Positions 9,618 through 18,828 of a stretch of DNA of 64,000 bases are shown here, in pieces; the first letter of the stretch is position 1; each line of letters starts with the position of its first letter. The notes beneath the pieces were generated by a model, which saw only the letters and a program-made list of their open reading frames with translations, was not told where the DNA came from and ran no database searches. The position numbers were made by a program, and so were the translations under genes. The DNA comes from Paracoccaceae bacterium (lineage in GTDB: Bacteria > Pseudomonadota > Alphaproteobacteria > Rhodobacterales > Rhodobacteraceae): NCBI GenBank assembly GCA_033344815.1, contig JAWPMR010000001.1, forward strand, positions 3,644,136 to 3,708,135. Direction: 5' to 3'.

Positions 9618-9678
9618 TCTTTAGAGCACACCACAGAGGTGCGGTGCAAAATTCAACTAGTGCTAGAATGGAGGGCAG

Positions 9679-10068
9679 ATGAAGGTTCTAATCGTAGAGA
9701 GCCAAAAAGATCTGGCTATTATTTGGCAGAGGCATCTGGAGCGTATGGGCATGAGTGTCCAGCGCGCGTCAGGTCAATCAGACGCAATCGCGCATCTTCG
9801 TGAGCATCACACGGATGTTATCATTATGGATCTGGTGTTGGGGGACGGATCGGCGTTGGCCGTGGCGGATTACGCCAGCTACCGCCTGCCCAACGCACAG
9901 GTTATATTTGTAACTAATACGTCGTTCTTTTCGGACGGGTCGATTTTCCGACATGCCACAAATGCCTGTGCATTTGTGCAGAGCGCAACACCGCCTGAAG
10001 ATCTGGCGGCAATGGTCGAGCATTACGGTGCGGACTCCAGCGACGCAGAGGTAGCGCAAACCTACTGA
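9679..10068 (+). CDS. Stand-alone receiver-domain protein with atypical active site
   Basis: 129 residues that fold like a single CheY-type receiver with no output domain. Asp51 in VIIMDLVLGDGSAL is at the phosphoacceptor position, and VIFVTNTSFF supplies the beta-4 Thr region. The usual acidic pair after beta-1 is only Glu7-Ser8 (VLIVESQKD), and the conserved Lys-Pro of beta-5 is replaced (AFVQSATPPEDL), so classic Mg-dependent phosphorylation is doubtful. GAGGGC lies before the ATG. The CtrA box upstream suggests a cell-cycle, motility or quorum-linked role; the partner is unknown. Confidence 0.75.
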   Translation: MKVLIVESQKDLAIIWQRHLERMGMSVQRASGQSDAIAHLREHHTDVIIMDLVLGDGSALAVADYASYRLPNAQVIFVTNTSFFSDGSIFRHATNACAFVQSATPPEDLAAMVEHYGADSSDAEVAQTY

Positions 10069-10090
10069 CAGCACGCAGGGCCGGACGGCG

Positions 10091-11065
10091 TCAGCCGCGG
10101 CCGTGTGCCACGCCAAAATCAAGCTGCGGCCCAACCGGAATAATTCGGTTGGGATTTATGCTGTCGTGGCTGTAGTGGTAGTGGCGAATGATGTGCGTAA
10201 AGTTAACGGTTGCCGCCACGCCAGGCATCTGGAAAAGGTCCCGGGTGTAGGCCCACAGATTAGGAAAATCTATTAAACGCTTGCGGTTACACTTGAAATG
10301 CAGGTGATAGACCGGGTCAAACCGCACCAGCGTGGTGAACAGACGCCAATCCGCTTCGCTCAGGTGCCCCCCCATCAGATACCGGTTTTCGGACAGGTGT
10401 GTTTCAAGCCACTCAAGGGTGTCAAACAGCGGCTCAACCGCGGCGTCATAGGCATCTTGGGTGGTCGCGAAACCGCATTTGTAGACCCCGTTGTTGAGAG
10501 TGTCATATATGCGCGCGTTTATCGGTTCGATTGCGGTGCGAAGGTCTTCGGGCCAATAGTCATCGCTATTGCCTGTGATGCCATCAAAGGCTGAATTCAG
10601 CATGCGGATGATCTCGGAACTTTCGTTGGAAACGATTGTACCGCGCTGTTTGTCCCATAAGATTGGCACCGTCACACGCCCGGTAAATGTGGCATCTGCC
10701 TGTGTGTAAATATCCCGCGCAAAGGAGTGGTCATAAAGTGTGTCACCGGTGGCCCCATCGTCATCTTTTTCGAAGGTCCAACCATCTTGCAGCATGTCGG
10801 GGTGGACCGCAGAAATACTGATGTGGTCGGTCAATCCTTTCAGTGTGCGAAAGATCAAGGTGCGGTGTGCCCAGGGGCAGGCATAGCTGACATAGAGGTG
10901 GTAGCGCCCCGAATCGGCTGCAAACCCGCCCTCGCCAGACGGGCCAGAGGACCCATCAGCTGTGATCCAGTTGCGAAATTTCGCCTCTGAGCGTTTAAAT
11001 TTTCCTCCTGTCGATTTCGTATCATACCATCTGTCTTGCCAGATCCCGTCGACCAAAAGTCCCAT
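10091..11065 (-). CDS. Glutathionyl-hydroquinone reductase (GST superfamily, Xi class)
   Basis: 324-residue soluble enzyme of the YqjG/PcpF/ECM4 family that reduces glutathionyl-hydroquinones by GSH transfer. The catalytic motif YACPWAHRT places the nucleophile at Cys63. The C-terminal all-helical domain has the family pattern LSEADWRLFTTLVRFDPVYH. Length and motif order match the family. The start at 11065 was chosen because AGGGGAA lies just upstream; an earlier in-frame ATG (11095) lacks a site. It converges with the receiver gene and is probably monocistronic. Confidence 0.92.
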   Translation of the reverse strand: MGLLVDGIWQDRWYDTKSTGGKFKRSEAKFRNWITADGSSGPSGEGGFAADSGRYHLYVSYACPWAHRTLIFRTLKGLTDHISISAVHPDMLQDGWTFEKDDDGATGDTLYDHSFARDIYTQADATFTGRVTVPILWDKQRGTIVSNESSEIIRMLNSAFDGITGNSDDYWPEDLRTAIEPINARIYDTLNNGVYKCGFATTQDAYDAAVEPLFDTLEWLETHLSENRYLMGGHLSEADWRLFTTLVRFDPVYHLHFKCNRKRLIDFPNLWAYTRDLFQMPGVAATVNFTHIIRHYHYSHDSINPNRIIPVGPQLDFGVAHGRG

Positions 11066-11246
11066 ATCCGTTCCCCTTGCTGCCTTGAGCCACATCTAGG
11101 TCGCAGATTGGCAAATTGACAGGTTTCCGCGCGCGCAGGTTCTGCGCTGAGACGCACAGGTGCCGCAGTCTGACATAAAAACTTAACTTGATTTTTAGGA
11201 GATTACCGCCTCATGTGCGCTTGGGGCGATGCAGGGTAGTAACGAT

Positions 11247-11597
11247 ATGGAAGCGTTTTTTTCCAAGGAAATTCAGGATGGTCTGGACAAGGCGCGCGTT
11301 GCCTCTCTGAAACGGGCCTCGCGCTTGCGGGTTGCGGTCGGCGGCGACGTTCATCCGGTTCTGCGCCTTTGGAAATCCGGTTTTTCGATCGAGACCGAGG
11401 CACCGGACCTGCGTGGACTTGTCAATCTGTACGATGGCAGCGTGCACCTGATGCAATGCCTGATCATTGCCAGCGATGCCGCCCCGCACGAACGGCGTTA
11501 TGAGTTCAAGCGCGCAACGGCTGTAGCTGACAAACCGGCGCTGGATTTTGAAGTTGCGCGCGACGCGCCCACAGGCCTGATAGAGGACCGTCGCTAA
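11247..11597 (+). CDS. Conserved small protein, unknown function
   Basis: 116 residues beginning MEAFFSKEIQDGLDKARV. It is charged and mostly alpha/beta, with no signal peptide or membrane segment. A basic patch (LKRASRLRV) and a later HERRYEFKRAT stretch suggest a compact soluble or peripheral protein; I do not recognise the family with certainty, though similar short proteins are widespread in Rhodobacteraceae. An alternative ATG at 11229 adds six residues and has GGGGCG upstream, so the start is open. Base composition matches its neighbours, and it converges with the patB-like gene with a 3-bp gap. Confidence 0.65.
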   Translation: MEAFFSKEIQDGLDKARVASLKRASRLRVAVGGDVHPVLRLWKSGFSIETEAPDLRGLVNLYDGSVHLMQCLIIASDAAPHERRYEFKRATAVADKPALDFEVARDAPTGLIEDRR

Positions 11598-11600
11598 GAC

Positions 11601-12794
11601 TCACTGCAGATCGCCAAAGGCTTTTGCCAAACGGTCGCAGGCCTCCCTGATCCGCGCACGGGGGGTGCCCAGGTTGAACCGCATGAAGCTCTCACCACCG
11701 CTGCCAAAGCTGGTGCCGTGATTGGCGGCGATCTGTGCATCGTTCTGAATGCGGCGAATGATCTCGTCTTGCGCCATGCCGGTTCCGGCGAAATCCACCC
11801 ATGCCAGATAAGTGCTTTCCAGAGCCATAGAGCTCAGTCCCGGAATGGCATTGATCTGTGCGTCAAACAATTGCCGGTTGCCGTCCAGATAACCCACCAG
11901 ATCATCCGTCCAGGCCGCCCCTTCCGGGGAATAAGCCGCTTTGGCCATCACCAGTCCAAATGAGTTGGCGGACATGCCGAGACCCGCCATCCGCCGCGCA
12001 AAAACCGCGCGCAAATCCGGGTCCTCAATAATGACATTGCCCGTGTGATGCCCTGCCAGATTGAAGGTCTTGCTGGTGGCCGTCATCATGATCAGTCGAT
12101 CCGTGATGCCATCGATCAAAGCCATGGGGGTATGTGTATGGCCCGGCATTACCAGATCATGGTGGATTTCGTCCGACACCAGAATGAGGTCATGGCGGCG
12201 GGCAAAATCCGCAACCTGTTGCAGTTCGTCCCGGTGCCAGACGCGTCCGCCGGGATTGTGGGGTGAACACAGGATGACCATTTTTTCGGTGCCGGTCATC
12301 TGGGCGTCATAGGCGTCAAAATCCATGTGGTATTGCCCGTCTCTGGTCACCAGCGGGCATTCAACCACGTCGCGTTCGGCGGCTTTGATCACGCGGGCAA
12401 AGGCGTGATAGACGGGCGTAAACAACACAACACCATCACCGGGGGCGGTAAAGGCGTCAATGCACATGCCGGTGCCATTGACCAACCCATGGGTGTTGAA
12501 AATCCAGTTGGGTTCTATGGCCCACCCATGCCGTTCCTGCATCCACCACTGGATGGCAGCGTGATAGCTGGCCTGATTGCCATAATAGCCGTAGATCCCA
12601 TGATCCAGCATGCCTTGCAGCGCGTCCTGCACGCAGCTCGGCGGGCGAAAGTCCATGTCCGCAACCCACATGGCAAGGCCGTCTTCCGGCGACACGCCAT
12701 AGGCCGACTGCATGTTGTCCCATTTGCTGCAATCGGTGCCGCAGCGGTCGATGATTGTGTCAAACCGCGCGTCATGGGGGGCATCAAAGCTCAT
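11601..12794 (-). CDS. patB: PatB/MalY-type aminotransferase, probable cystathionine beta-lyase
   Basis: 397-residue PLP enzyme of the MalY/PatB branch of aminotransferase class I. It likely cleaves C-S bonds of cystathionine or cysteine conjugates. Family marks include MWVADMDF near residue 43, CSPHNPGGRVW, the SDEIHHDLV motif and the PLP lysine in TATSKTFNLAGHH. Full length for the family. It is divergent from the deformylase cluster with a gap of about 100 bp. In marine bacteria such enzymes may act on organosulfur compounds, but the substrate is not readable here. Confidence 0.88.
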   Translation of the reverse strand: MSFDAPHDARFDTIIDRCGTDCSKWDNMQSAYGVSPEDGLAMWVADMDFRPPSCVQDALQGMLDHGIYGYYGNQASYHAAIQWWMQERHGWAIEPNWIFNTHGLVNGTGMCIDAFTAPGDGVVLFTPVYHAFARVIKAAERDVVECPLVTRDGQYHMDFDAYDAQMTGTEKMVILCSPHNPGGRVWHRDELQQVADFARRHDLILVSDEIHHDLVMPGHTHTPMALIDGITDRLIMMTATSKTFNLAGHHTGNVIIEDPDLRAVFARRMAGLGMSANSFGLVMAKAAYSPEGAAWTDDLVGYLDGNRQLFDAQINAIPGLSSMALESTYLAWVDFAGTGMAQDEIIRRIQNDAQIAANHGTSFGSGGESFMRFNLGTPRARIREACDRLAKAFGDLQ

Positions 12795-12893
12795 CGGTGT
12801 CTCCTTTTTCTGCGCTCTACAGTTATCGGAAATCTAGGGGGCTGCAACCCTTGCGATATTGCGAAATTGCGGGCGCTCAATTACATGCAGGTC

Positions 12894-13412
12894 ATGAAAA
12901 GAAATATATTGTTGCACCCGGACCCGAGGCTGAAAAAACACGCCGAACCCGTTGCTGATCTGACCGATGAGTTGCGACGTTTGGCCGATGACATGCTGGA
13001 GACCATGTATGACGCGCCCGGTATTGGTCTGGCAGCGCCGCAGGTCGGTATTTTGCAAAGGCTGGTGGTTCTGGATTGCGTCAAGGTCGATGAGGGCAGT
13101 CCGCGCCCGCTGATCATGTTCAATCCCGAGATCATTGCCTCATCTGAGGAGACAAACGTTTACGAAGAAGGCTGTTTGTCGATCCCGGAACAATTTGCCG
13201 ATGTAACGCGGCCCTCCGAGGTGCAAGTCCGCTGGATTGACCGGGATGGCAACGAACAGAATGAGGTTTTTGACGGGCTCTGGGCCACTTGCACACAGCA
13301 TGAAATAGATCATTTGGATGGCAAGCTGTTCATTGATTATCTCAAGCCCCTCAAGCGCCAGATGATCACGCGCAAGATGGTCAAACTGAAACGGGAGCGC
13401 GCCCGCGCATGA
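12894..13412 (+). CDS. def: Peptide deformylase, canonical copy
   Basis: 172-residue metalloenzyme that removes the formyl group from nascent protein N-termini. All three motifs are intact: GIGLAAPQ (43-50), EGCLSIPE with metal ligand Cys94, and QHEIDH with His136, catalytic Glu137 and His140. The basic C-terminal tail (KRQMITRKMVKLKRERARA) matches type 1 alphaproteobacterial enzymes. ATG at 12894 is preferred; an in-frame ATG nine bases earlier (12885) is possible. The stop overlaps the next deformylase start as ATGA, making this the first gene of a coupled def-def-def-fmt cluster. Confidence 0.95.
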   Translation: MKRNILLHPDPRLKKHAEPVADLTDELRRLADDMLETMYDAPGIGLAAPQVGILQRLVVLDCVKVDEGSPRPLIMFNPEIIASSEETNVYEEGCLSIPEQFADVTRPSEVQVRWIDRDGNEQNEVFDGLWATCTQHEIDHLDGKLFIDYLKPLKRQMITRKMVKLKRERARA

Positions 13413-13912
13413 GCGTGCTCGAGATCCTGCGTTGGCCTGATCCGCGGTTAAGCACGGTTTGCGCGCCTGTAACCGGCATTGATGCCATGATCAGAACGCT
13501 GGCAGGCAATATGCTGGAGACGATGTATGCGGCCCCCGGCAGAGGTCTTGCCGGCCCGCAGGTTGGGGCCATGAGCCGCATTTTTGTGATGGATACGGAT
13601 TGGAAAGAGGGCCCTTCCACCCCAATGGTTTTCATCAACCCGGTCATTGAGAGCACAAGCGACACTCTGGTGACGCAGAGCGAGGGGTGTCTGTCGATCC
13701 CCGGTATGAGCCTGCAGATCAGCCGACCCGCTGAAGTAACGATGGTCTGGACCAATCTGGAGGGCGCGCAGAAAACCCAGGAGTTTTCAGGGTTTGCCGC
13801 TGCCTGTGTGCAGCACGAATTGGATCATCTGAATGGTGTGGTGACTTTTGATCACCTGCCGCCGGACATGCGCGTGGCGCGTGAAGCTGAATATGCGGAA
13901 ATTGGATCGTGA
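13409..13912 (+). CDS. Peptide deformylase, second paralogue
   Basis: 167 residues. The catalytic set is intact: EGCLSIPG with Cys94, and QHELDH with His136, Glu137 and His140. The first motif is changed to GRGLAGPQ (usually GIGLAAPQ), so substrate handling may differ, but activity is plausible. It lacks the basic tail of the first copy. It overlaps both neighbours by 4 bp (ATGA before, GTGA after), which indicates translational coupling. Tandem deformylase paralogues next to fmt occur in Rhodobacteraceae; whether this one serves a subset of proteins is unknown. Confidence 0.92.
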   Translation: MSVLEILRWPDPRLSTVCAPVTGIDAMIRTLAGNMLETMYAAPGRGLAGPQVGAMSRIFVMDTDWKEGPSTPMVFINPVIESTSDTLVTQSEGCLSIPGMSLQISRPAEVTMVWTNLEGAQKTQEFSGFAAACVQHELDHLNGVVTFDHLPPDMRVAREAEYAEIGS

Positions 13913-14406
13913 GTGTGCGCATGTGCCTGCGCTGGCCTGATCTGCGTTTGAGCAAAGAGGCCGAGGCGGTGGATGACATCACCGATGACATACGGACCAT
14001 TTGGCAGGATATGGTTGACACAATGGATGCGATGCCCGGGGTGGGACTTGCGGCGCCGCAGATCGGTATTTCTATGCAGTTGGCGGTTGTGGATGCATCA
14101 GACAGGCGCGACAAACGTATTTTTCTGGCCAACCCCCGAATTCTGGAGGCCTCTTCCATTATGAACAAACATCAGGAAGCGAGCCCGAATTTGCCAGGCG
14201 TGTCGGCTTTGGTAACGCGGCCCCGCGGCGTTACCGTTCGGTTCATGGATGAGACAGGCGCTTATGTGCAACGTGATTTCGTTGGGCTTGAAGCGACCAG
14301 CGTTCAGCATCAGATCGACCACCTGCAGGGCAAAATGTACTTTGACCGGTTGAGCAAAATGAAGCGGGACATGCTTTTGCGCAAAGCGCGCAAGGCCCGT
14401 GCCTAA
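13909..14406 (+). CDS. Peptide deformylase-like protein with degenerate active site
   Basis: 165 residues, GTG start inside a GTGA overlap with the second deformylase. The fold is clearly deformylase (GVGLAAPQIG at 44-53, same spacing and basic tail). However, the metal-cysteine motif EGCLSIP has become EASPNLP (Cys to Ser92), and the catalytic Glu of QHEIDH is Gln135 (QHQIDH). Both changes remove residues essential in known deformylases, so it is probably inactive as a deformylase. The frame is intact and coupled, which argues for a kept non-catalytic or regulatory role rather than a pseudogene. Confidence 0.88.
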   Translation: MSVRMCLRWPDLRLSKEAEAVDDITDDIRTIWQDMVDTMDAMPGVGLAAPQIGISMQLAVVDASDRRDKRIFLANPRILEASSIMNKHQEASPNLPGVSALVTRPRGVTVRFMDETGAYVQRDFVGLEATSVQHQIDHLQGKMYFDRLSKMKRDMLLRKARKARA

Positions 14407-14481
14407 GGTGGCCTGAAGCCCACCCTACGGTTATTCGCATTAGGTGCTGGTAACGCGCCGTAAGGTGGGCTTCAGGCCACC
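14407..14481. repeat. Inverted pair of the dispersed repeat (copies 3 and 4)
   Basis: Copy 3 (14407-14430) is identical to the copy at 1001-1024. Copy 4 (14458-14481) is its reverse complement with one change (CCGTAAGG for CCGTAGGG). The 27-bp spacer leaves a potential 24-bp stem covering nearly the whole gap between the third deformylase stop and fmt, 19 bp before the fmt ATG. In RNA it could act as a processing site, stability element or partial terminator. Confidence 0.8.
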
Positions 14482-14500
14482 GTTTGTTGGAGATTTCGCA

Positions 14501-15409
14501 ATGCGTGTGACTTTTATGGGCACTCCTGATTTTTCAGTCCCCGTTCTAAATGCTTTGGTTGAAGCGGGGCATGAGGTTGTCTGCGTCTATTGCCAGCCAC
14601 CCCGTCCTGCCGGTCGTGGAAAGAAGGAAAGACCCAGTCCGGTGCAAGCCCGCGCGGAAGAGCTCGGTCTGACGGTGCGCACGCCCAAGTCGCTCAAAGA
14701 CGCCAAAGAGCAGGCAGATTTCGCCGGGCTGGACGCCGACATTGCTGTTGTGGTCGCCTACGGCTTGATCCTTCCGCAACCAGTTCTGGATGCGCCTGCG
14801 CGCGGATGCCTCAATATCCACGCGAGCCTATTGCCGCGCTGGCGGGGGGCTGCCCCCATTCATCGCGCGATTATGGCGGGCGATACCGAAACCGGTGTGT
14901 GCATCATGCAAATGGAAGCCGGTCTGGATACGGGACCCGTGTTGTCGCGCCAGAAGACGAGGATTGCGCCAGGCGACACCACGGCTTCATTGCATGACCG
15001 ATTGAGCGAAATGGGGGCCACCTTGATCGTGCAGACGCTCGCCGATCTGGACGCTAAAACGGCCATACCCCAAACCGCCAACGGGGTGAGTTATGCGCAG
15101 AAAATCGACAAATCCGAGGCGCGGGTGGATTGGCATCGGTCCGCCATTGAGATTGATCGTCAGATCCGCGGTTTATCCCCCTTTCCAGGCGCGTGGACGT
15201 TGCATGGCGACACGCGTGTGAAACTTCTGGCGTCGAAACCCGCGCAAGGCAGCGGTGCGCCGGGCACCGTATTGCTTGATCCGCTGCGCGTGGCCTGTGG
15301 CGAGGGTGCTGTAGAGCTTACCCGATTGCAACGTGCCGGGAAAGGATCACAGGATGCGCAGGAATTCCTGCGGGGTTGGCCGTTGGCGCCGGGCACAAAG
15401 TTCGAATAG
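14501..15409 (+). CDS. fmt: Methionyl-tRNA formyltransferase
   Basis: 302-residue enzyme that formylates Met-tRNAfMet using 10-formyl-THF. The N-terminal formyltransferase domain ([19 protein letters not shown]) carries the catalytic region in [20 protein letters not shown], with the conserved Asn/His and the later DTGPVL stretch. The C-terminal tRNA-binding OB domain covers about 205-302. GGAG upstream of ATG 14501 supports this start. It follows the deformylase genes, an arrangement that links addition and removal of the formyl group, though the inverted repeat between may uncouple expression. Confidence 0.95.
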   Translation: MRVTFMGTPDFSVPVLNALVEAGHEVVCVYCQPPRPAGRGKKERPSPVQARAEELGLTVRTPKSLKDAKEQADFAGLDADIAVVVAYGLILPQPVLDAPARGCLNIHASLLPRWRGAAPIHRAIMAGDTETGVCIMQMEAGLDTGPVLSRQKTRIAPGDTTASLHDRLSEMGATLIVQTLADLDAKTAIPQTANGVSYAQKIDKSEARVDWHRSAIEIDRQIRGLSPFPGAWTLHGDTRVKLLASKPAQGSGAPGTVLLDPLRVACGEGAVELTRLQRAGKGSQDAQEFLRGWPLAPGTKFE

Positions 15410-15654
15410 CAATCTGCCCGTTTTTGAAACGCGTCAGCGCCCTCGTGATCACAACATGTGCAGGTTCTGCCTCTGATCGGAACTGTTGTGCGTGCGATGG
15501 ATACATCCATTGCATCGTCACCCACCTTGACGGCGACTTTCTGTTCCGTGTCATCCCGGCGGCGTTCCGGATCAGGCTCTCAAGATCGGGACACGAGGCC
15601 ATCGCGGTTTCCCGACAAGTCCCAACCCCCGCCGAGGCGCTTGCCCAAACAATG

Positions 15655-18600
15655 CTATTGCGCCGGTGTGCTGGCCAGAATCGCGTCCTCATCCGGTTTC
15701 GGGGCGCGCACGCAGAGACGCAACAAGGGTGGCACCGTCAGAAGTGTCAGGAAGGCAGACATCGACAGACCACCAACAACCACGGCGCCCAAACCACGAT
15801 AAAGCTCCGAACCCTCGCCCGGAAAGACCACCAGCGGCAGCATGCCAAAAACACTGGTCAGCGTGGACATGAAGATCGGCCGGATCCGGTTGCGGGTGGC
15901 CTCCTCGATGGCATCGACCGGCGCCATGCCTTCATCGCGCAGATGATAGAGCGTCTGGTGCACGATCAGAATTGCGTTGTTCACCACGATGCCGACAAGG
16001 ATGATGAAACCGAGCAAGGTCAGCATGTCCAGTGGCTGGGATTGAAACGTGTTCAGCAACGCCAGACCGCCCACACCCCCAGCGGCGGCAACCGGCACGG
16101 AAATCAGGATCACCAGCGGCAGAATGAAGCTCTCAAACAGGATCGCCATCACCAGAAACACGATCACCAGCGCCACGGCGAGGTTGATCTGAATAGCATC
16201 CCAGGTCTGGCTCAGCTGATCGGCGGTGCCGGACACGCTGACGCGAATGCCATTTGGCAGGCCGCGTTCTTCCAGCACACTGACGACCTCGGATTCCAGC
16301 AGTTCAACAGCTGTTTCCAATGGCAATGCATCGGAGGGGCGTACTTCCAGCGTGACAGTCCGCAATCGATCGCGGTGCCGGATTTCTGTAGGCCCGGCGG
16401 TGACGATGACATCCGACAGGGCCGTGACGGGTACGATCTGCCCGCCCGGCGTCACGACCGGATAGTTGCCGATGTCCTGCGTGCGCTGCGCGGTTTGCAG
16501 GCCCGGATCCCCCTTGAGCATCAGATTGAGCCGTTCGGCACCTACGGTAATCTCGGCAACGCGCAACCCGTCATTAAAGGCATCCACCGTCAGAGCTAGA
16601 TCGGAGGCGGTCAACCCTGCATCCGCCAACCGCAGCCGATTGGGCACCAGCCGCACCTCTGGCGCGCCCAGTTCAAGTCCGGGAATGGGGCGGAACTGAT
16701 GGCCTTCCGAGCGTGGCAAAAGACCGGCAATAATGCCCGCGGCCTGACCCGCGACAGACAGGATTTCATCCAGATCCTGGCCAGAAATATTCAGCTCGAT
16801 TGTGCGCCCACCGCCGACACCGCGTCCAAAAAGCGAAGGCTGCGTCATGAACCCGAAAGTGCCCGGTTCTGCGAATATCGGCCCCGACAGCACGGGGATC
16901 AGATCACCTGCCCGCGTCCCATCCACAGCGGCGGCGCCAACAAAACTTGCCCCCGGACGCGCCACGAAAAAGAAGTTGGCGATTGTCGGTGTGCCGTCAT
17001 CCATGGCCGGTTCCGGGGCGGCTTCCCAAAGCGGGCGGGCGACACGTTCGATGCGCTCCGCAATGGTTTGTGTAGTGACCAGATTATAGCCGGGCGGCGG
17101 TATGATCAGGCCAAAGACGAGGTTCCGATTGCCTTCGGGCAGGTATTCAAGGCGCGGTAGGAAGGCGATGGCAGCAACGCCTGCGCCCCCGGCGATCATT
17201 GCCACCATCATCACGCCCACGGCCCGGAACCGCACGGTCAGGCGCACATAAGACATCACCAGCGCATGAAAACCGCGCGCCAGGTGATCCAACCCCCAGA
17301 TCTTCATGGTGACCTGTTCGCCTTGTTTCAAAAGACGGCTGGCAAGGGCGGGAATGACTGTGATCGCCACCACAAGCGATAGCAAAACAGAGACTGAAAT
17401 GGCCACCGCGATGTCTCGAAACAGCTGTCCGGCCTCAAGTTGCATGATCAGGATTGGCACGAACACCAGAACCGTCGTCAGCGCGGAGACAAGGATCGCG
17501 CCCCAGACCTGTTTTGCACCGAGATAGGCCGCCTCGCGCCGGGTTTTGCCCTGTTCGCGCAGTCGATAAATGTTTTCCAGCACCACAATCGCCGCGTCGA
17601 CGATCATGCCGACGGCGAATGCAATTCCTGCCAGTGAAATCACATTGAGGGTCCGACCGGTGGCCGCCATGGCCACGAATGTCGCCACAATGCTGACCGG
17701 AATGGCCAGCGATACCACAAGCGTTGCCCGCGGGCTGCGCAGGAACATCAACAGGATCAGCGCGGCCAATCCCCCGCCGATCCAGATGTTTTGCGTCACC
17801 AGTTTGATCGCGCCGTTGATGTAGATGGTCTCGTCGTACACCTGCCGCATGATCAGGCCCGCGTCTGTGACAGGCCCGCCGTCAAGTTCGCTCAGAACGC
17901 TCTGAACCTCTTCCATGGTTTCAATCACATTGGCGCCGGGTTCACGCACAATATTGAAGGCCAGCCCCGGCTCGCCACGAAACCGCAGGCGCGCAGTTGG
18001 GTCTTGAAAGGCAAAGCCGACCTCTGCCACATCGCCCACCCGGACGCGACCAGACCCGCCCGCACTGAGTTCTGAGCGCAGCACGACTTCCTGAATGGCC
18101 GCCACCGTGTTGAGATTGCCTTCGGCGCGCACCACATAGCGCCGCTTGCCTTCTTCCACATCGCCGGCGGAGAGCGATATGTTTTCATTGCGCAGTGTCC
18201 GAACCACATCCGGTACGGTCAGGCCAAAGCGGGCCAATTGCCTCGGGTCCACCACGACTTGCAATTCGCGCGTGACCCCGCCGAATATGTTGACCGCAGA
18301 AACGCCCTCGACCCGTTCGATGCGGTCCTTGATGATATCCTCGACGAAATCACCATAGCTCGGCATGTCACGCGTATTGCCCTCCTGCGCTGTCAGCAGG
18401 ACCCAGGCAATCGGGCTGTCATCCCCGCCGGAGGTATTAAGCGAAGGTTCACCCGCCTCATCCGGATAATCTCCGACACGGTCCAGCCGGTTGGACACCA
18501 ACAAGAGCGATTGGCCCATGTCGGTACCGATCCCGAATTCCAGCGTGATTTCCGCCTCGCCGGACTGCGAGCGCGAGGTCATGACATCGAGCCCCTCCAG

Positions 18601-18819
18601 CCCGCGCAGAGCTTCTTCCTGCGGGTTGACGATTTCGCGTTCGATCTCGGACGGGGCGGCGCCGGGCCAATTTGTGGTGATCACAACAATTGGTTTGCGC
18701 ACGTCAGGCGCCAGTTGAATGGGGATGCGAGTCACGGCAATGACGCCAAAAAGAACGGCCATGATAACTGCGGCCATCACAGCAACCGGACGGTCAATTG
18801 CAAATCGAATGAAGTCCAT
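15655..18819 (-). CDS. RND-family efflux transporter, inner-membrane permease
   Basis: 1054-residue proton-driven pump of the AcrB/HAE1 type. The N-terminus MDFIRFAIDRPVAVMAAVIM is the first transmembrane helix; large periplasmic loops follow helices 1 and 7, and the twelve-helix layout is evident. In helix 4 GMIVDAAIVVLENIYR keeps one of the two Asp residues seen in AcrB (VDD becomes VDA), a variant also found in other RND groups. It starts 9 bp after the adaptor gene stop, so the two form one operon. No outer-membrane factor gene is adjacent. The substrate is unknown. Confidence 0.92.
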   Translation of the reverse strand: MDFIRFAIDRPVAVMAAVIMAVLFGVIAVTRIPIQLAPDVRKPIVVITTNWPGAAPSEIEREIVNPQEEALRGLEGLDVMTSRSQSGEAEITLEFGIGTDMGQSLLLVSNRLDRVGDYPDEAGEPSLNTSGGDDSPIAWVLLTAQEGNTRDMPSYGDFVEDIIKDRIERVEGVSAVNIFGGVTRELQVVVDPRQLARFGLTVPDVVRTLRNENISLSAGDVEEGKRRYVVRAEGNLNTVAAIQEVVLRSELSAGGSGRVRVGDVAEVGFAFQDPTARLRFRGEPGLAFNIVREPGANVIETMEEVQSVLSELDGGPVTDAGLIMRQVYDETIYINGAIKLVTQNIWIGGGLAALILLMFLRSPRATLVVSLAIPVSIVATFVAMAATGRTLNVISLAGIAFAVGMIVDAAIVVLENIYRLREQGKTRREAAYLGAKQVWGAILVSALTTVLVFVPILIMQLEAGQLFRDIAVAISVSVLLSLVVAITVIPALASRLLKQGEQVTMKIWGLDHLARGFHALVMSYVRLTVRFRAVGVMMVAMIAGGAGVAAIAFLPRLEYLPEGNRNLVFGLIIPPPGYNLVTTQTIAERIERVARPLWEAAPEPAMDDGTPTIANFFFVARPGASFVGAAAVDGTRAGDLIPVLSGPIFAEPGTFGFMTQPSLFGRGVGGGRTIELNISGQDLDEILSVAGQAAGIIAGLLPRSEGHQFRPIPGLELGAPEVRLVPNRLRLADAGLTASDLALTVDAFNDGLRVAEITVGAERLNLMLKGDPGLQTAQRTQDIGNYPVVTPGGQIVPVTALSDVIVTAGPTEIRHRDRLRTVTLEVRPSDALPLETAVELLESEVVSVLEERGLPNGIRVSVSGTADQLSQTWDAIQINLAVALVIVFLVMAILFESFILPLVILISVPVAAAGGVGGLALLNTFQSQPLDMLTLLGFIILVGIVVNNAILIVHQTLYHLRDEGMAPVDAIEEATRNRIRPIFMSTLTSVFGMLPLVVFPGEGSELYRGLGAVVVGGLSMSAFLTLLTVPPLLRLCVRAPKPDEDAILASTPAQ

Positions 18820-18828
18820 TATGTCCCC

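Noticed and set aside
9489-9678. Possible cobalamin riboswitch upstream of cobC
   Set aside because: The gap is too short and lacks a B12-box-like sequence; the only clear element is the CtrA box.
11183-11197. Second CtrA-like box (TTAA-N7-TTTA)
   Set aside because: One mismatch in a 4-bp half site and no supporting context.
15376-16599. 407-codon plus-strand frame over the RND permease 3' end
   Set aside because: Overlaps a well-supported RND gene; no domain, Gln/His-rich shadow composition.
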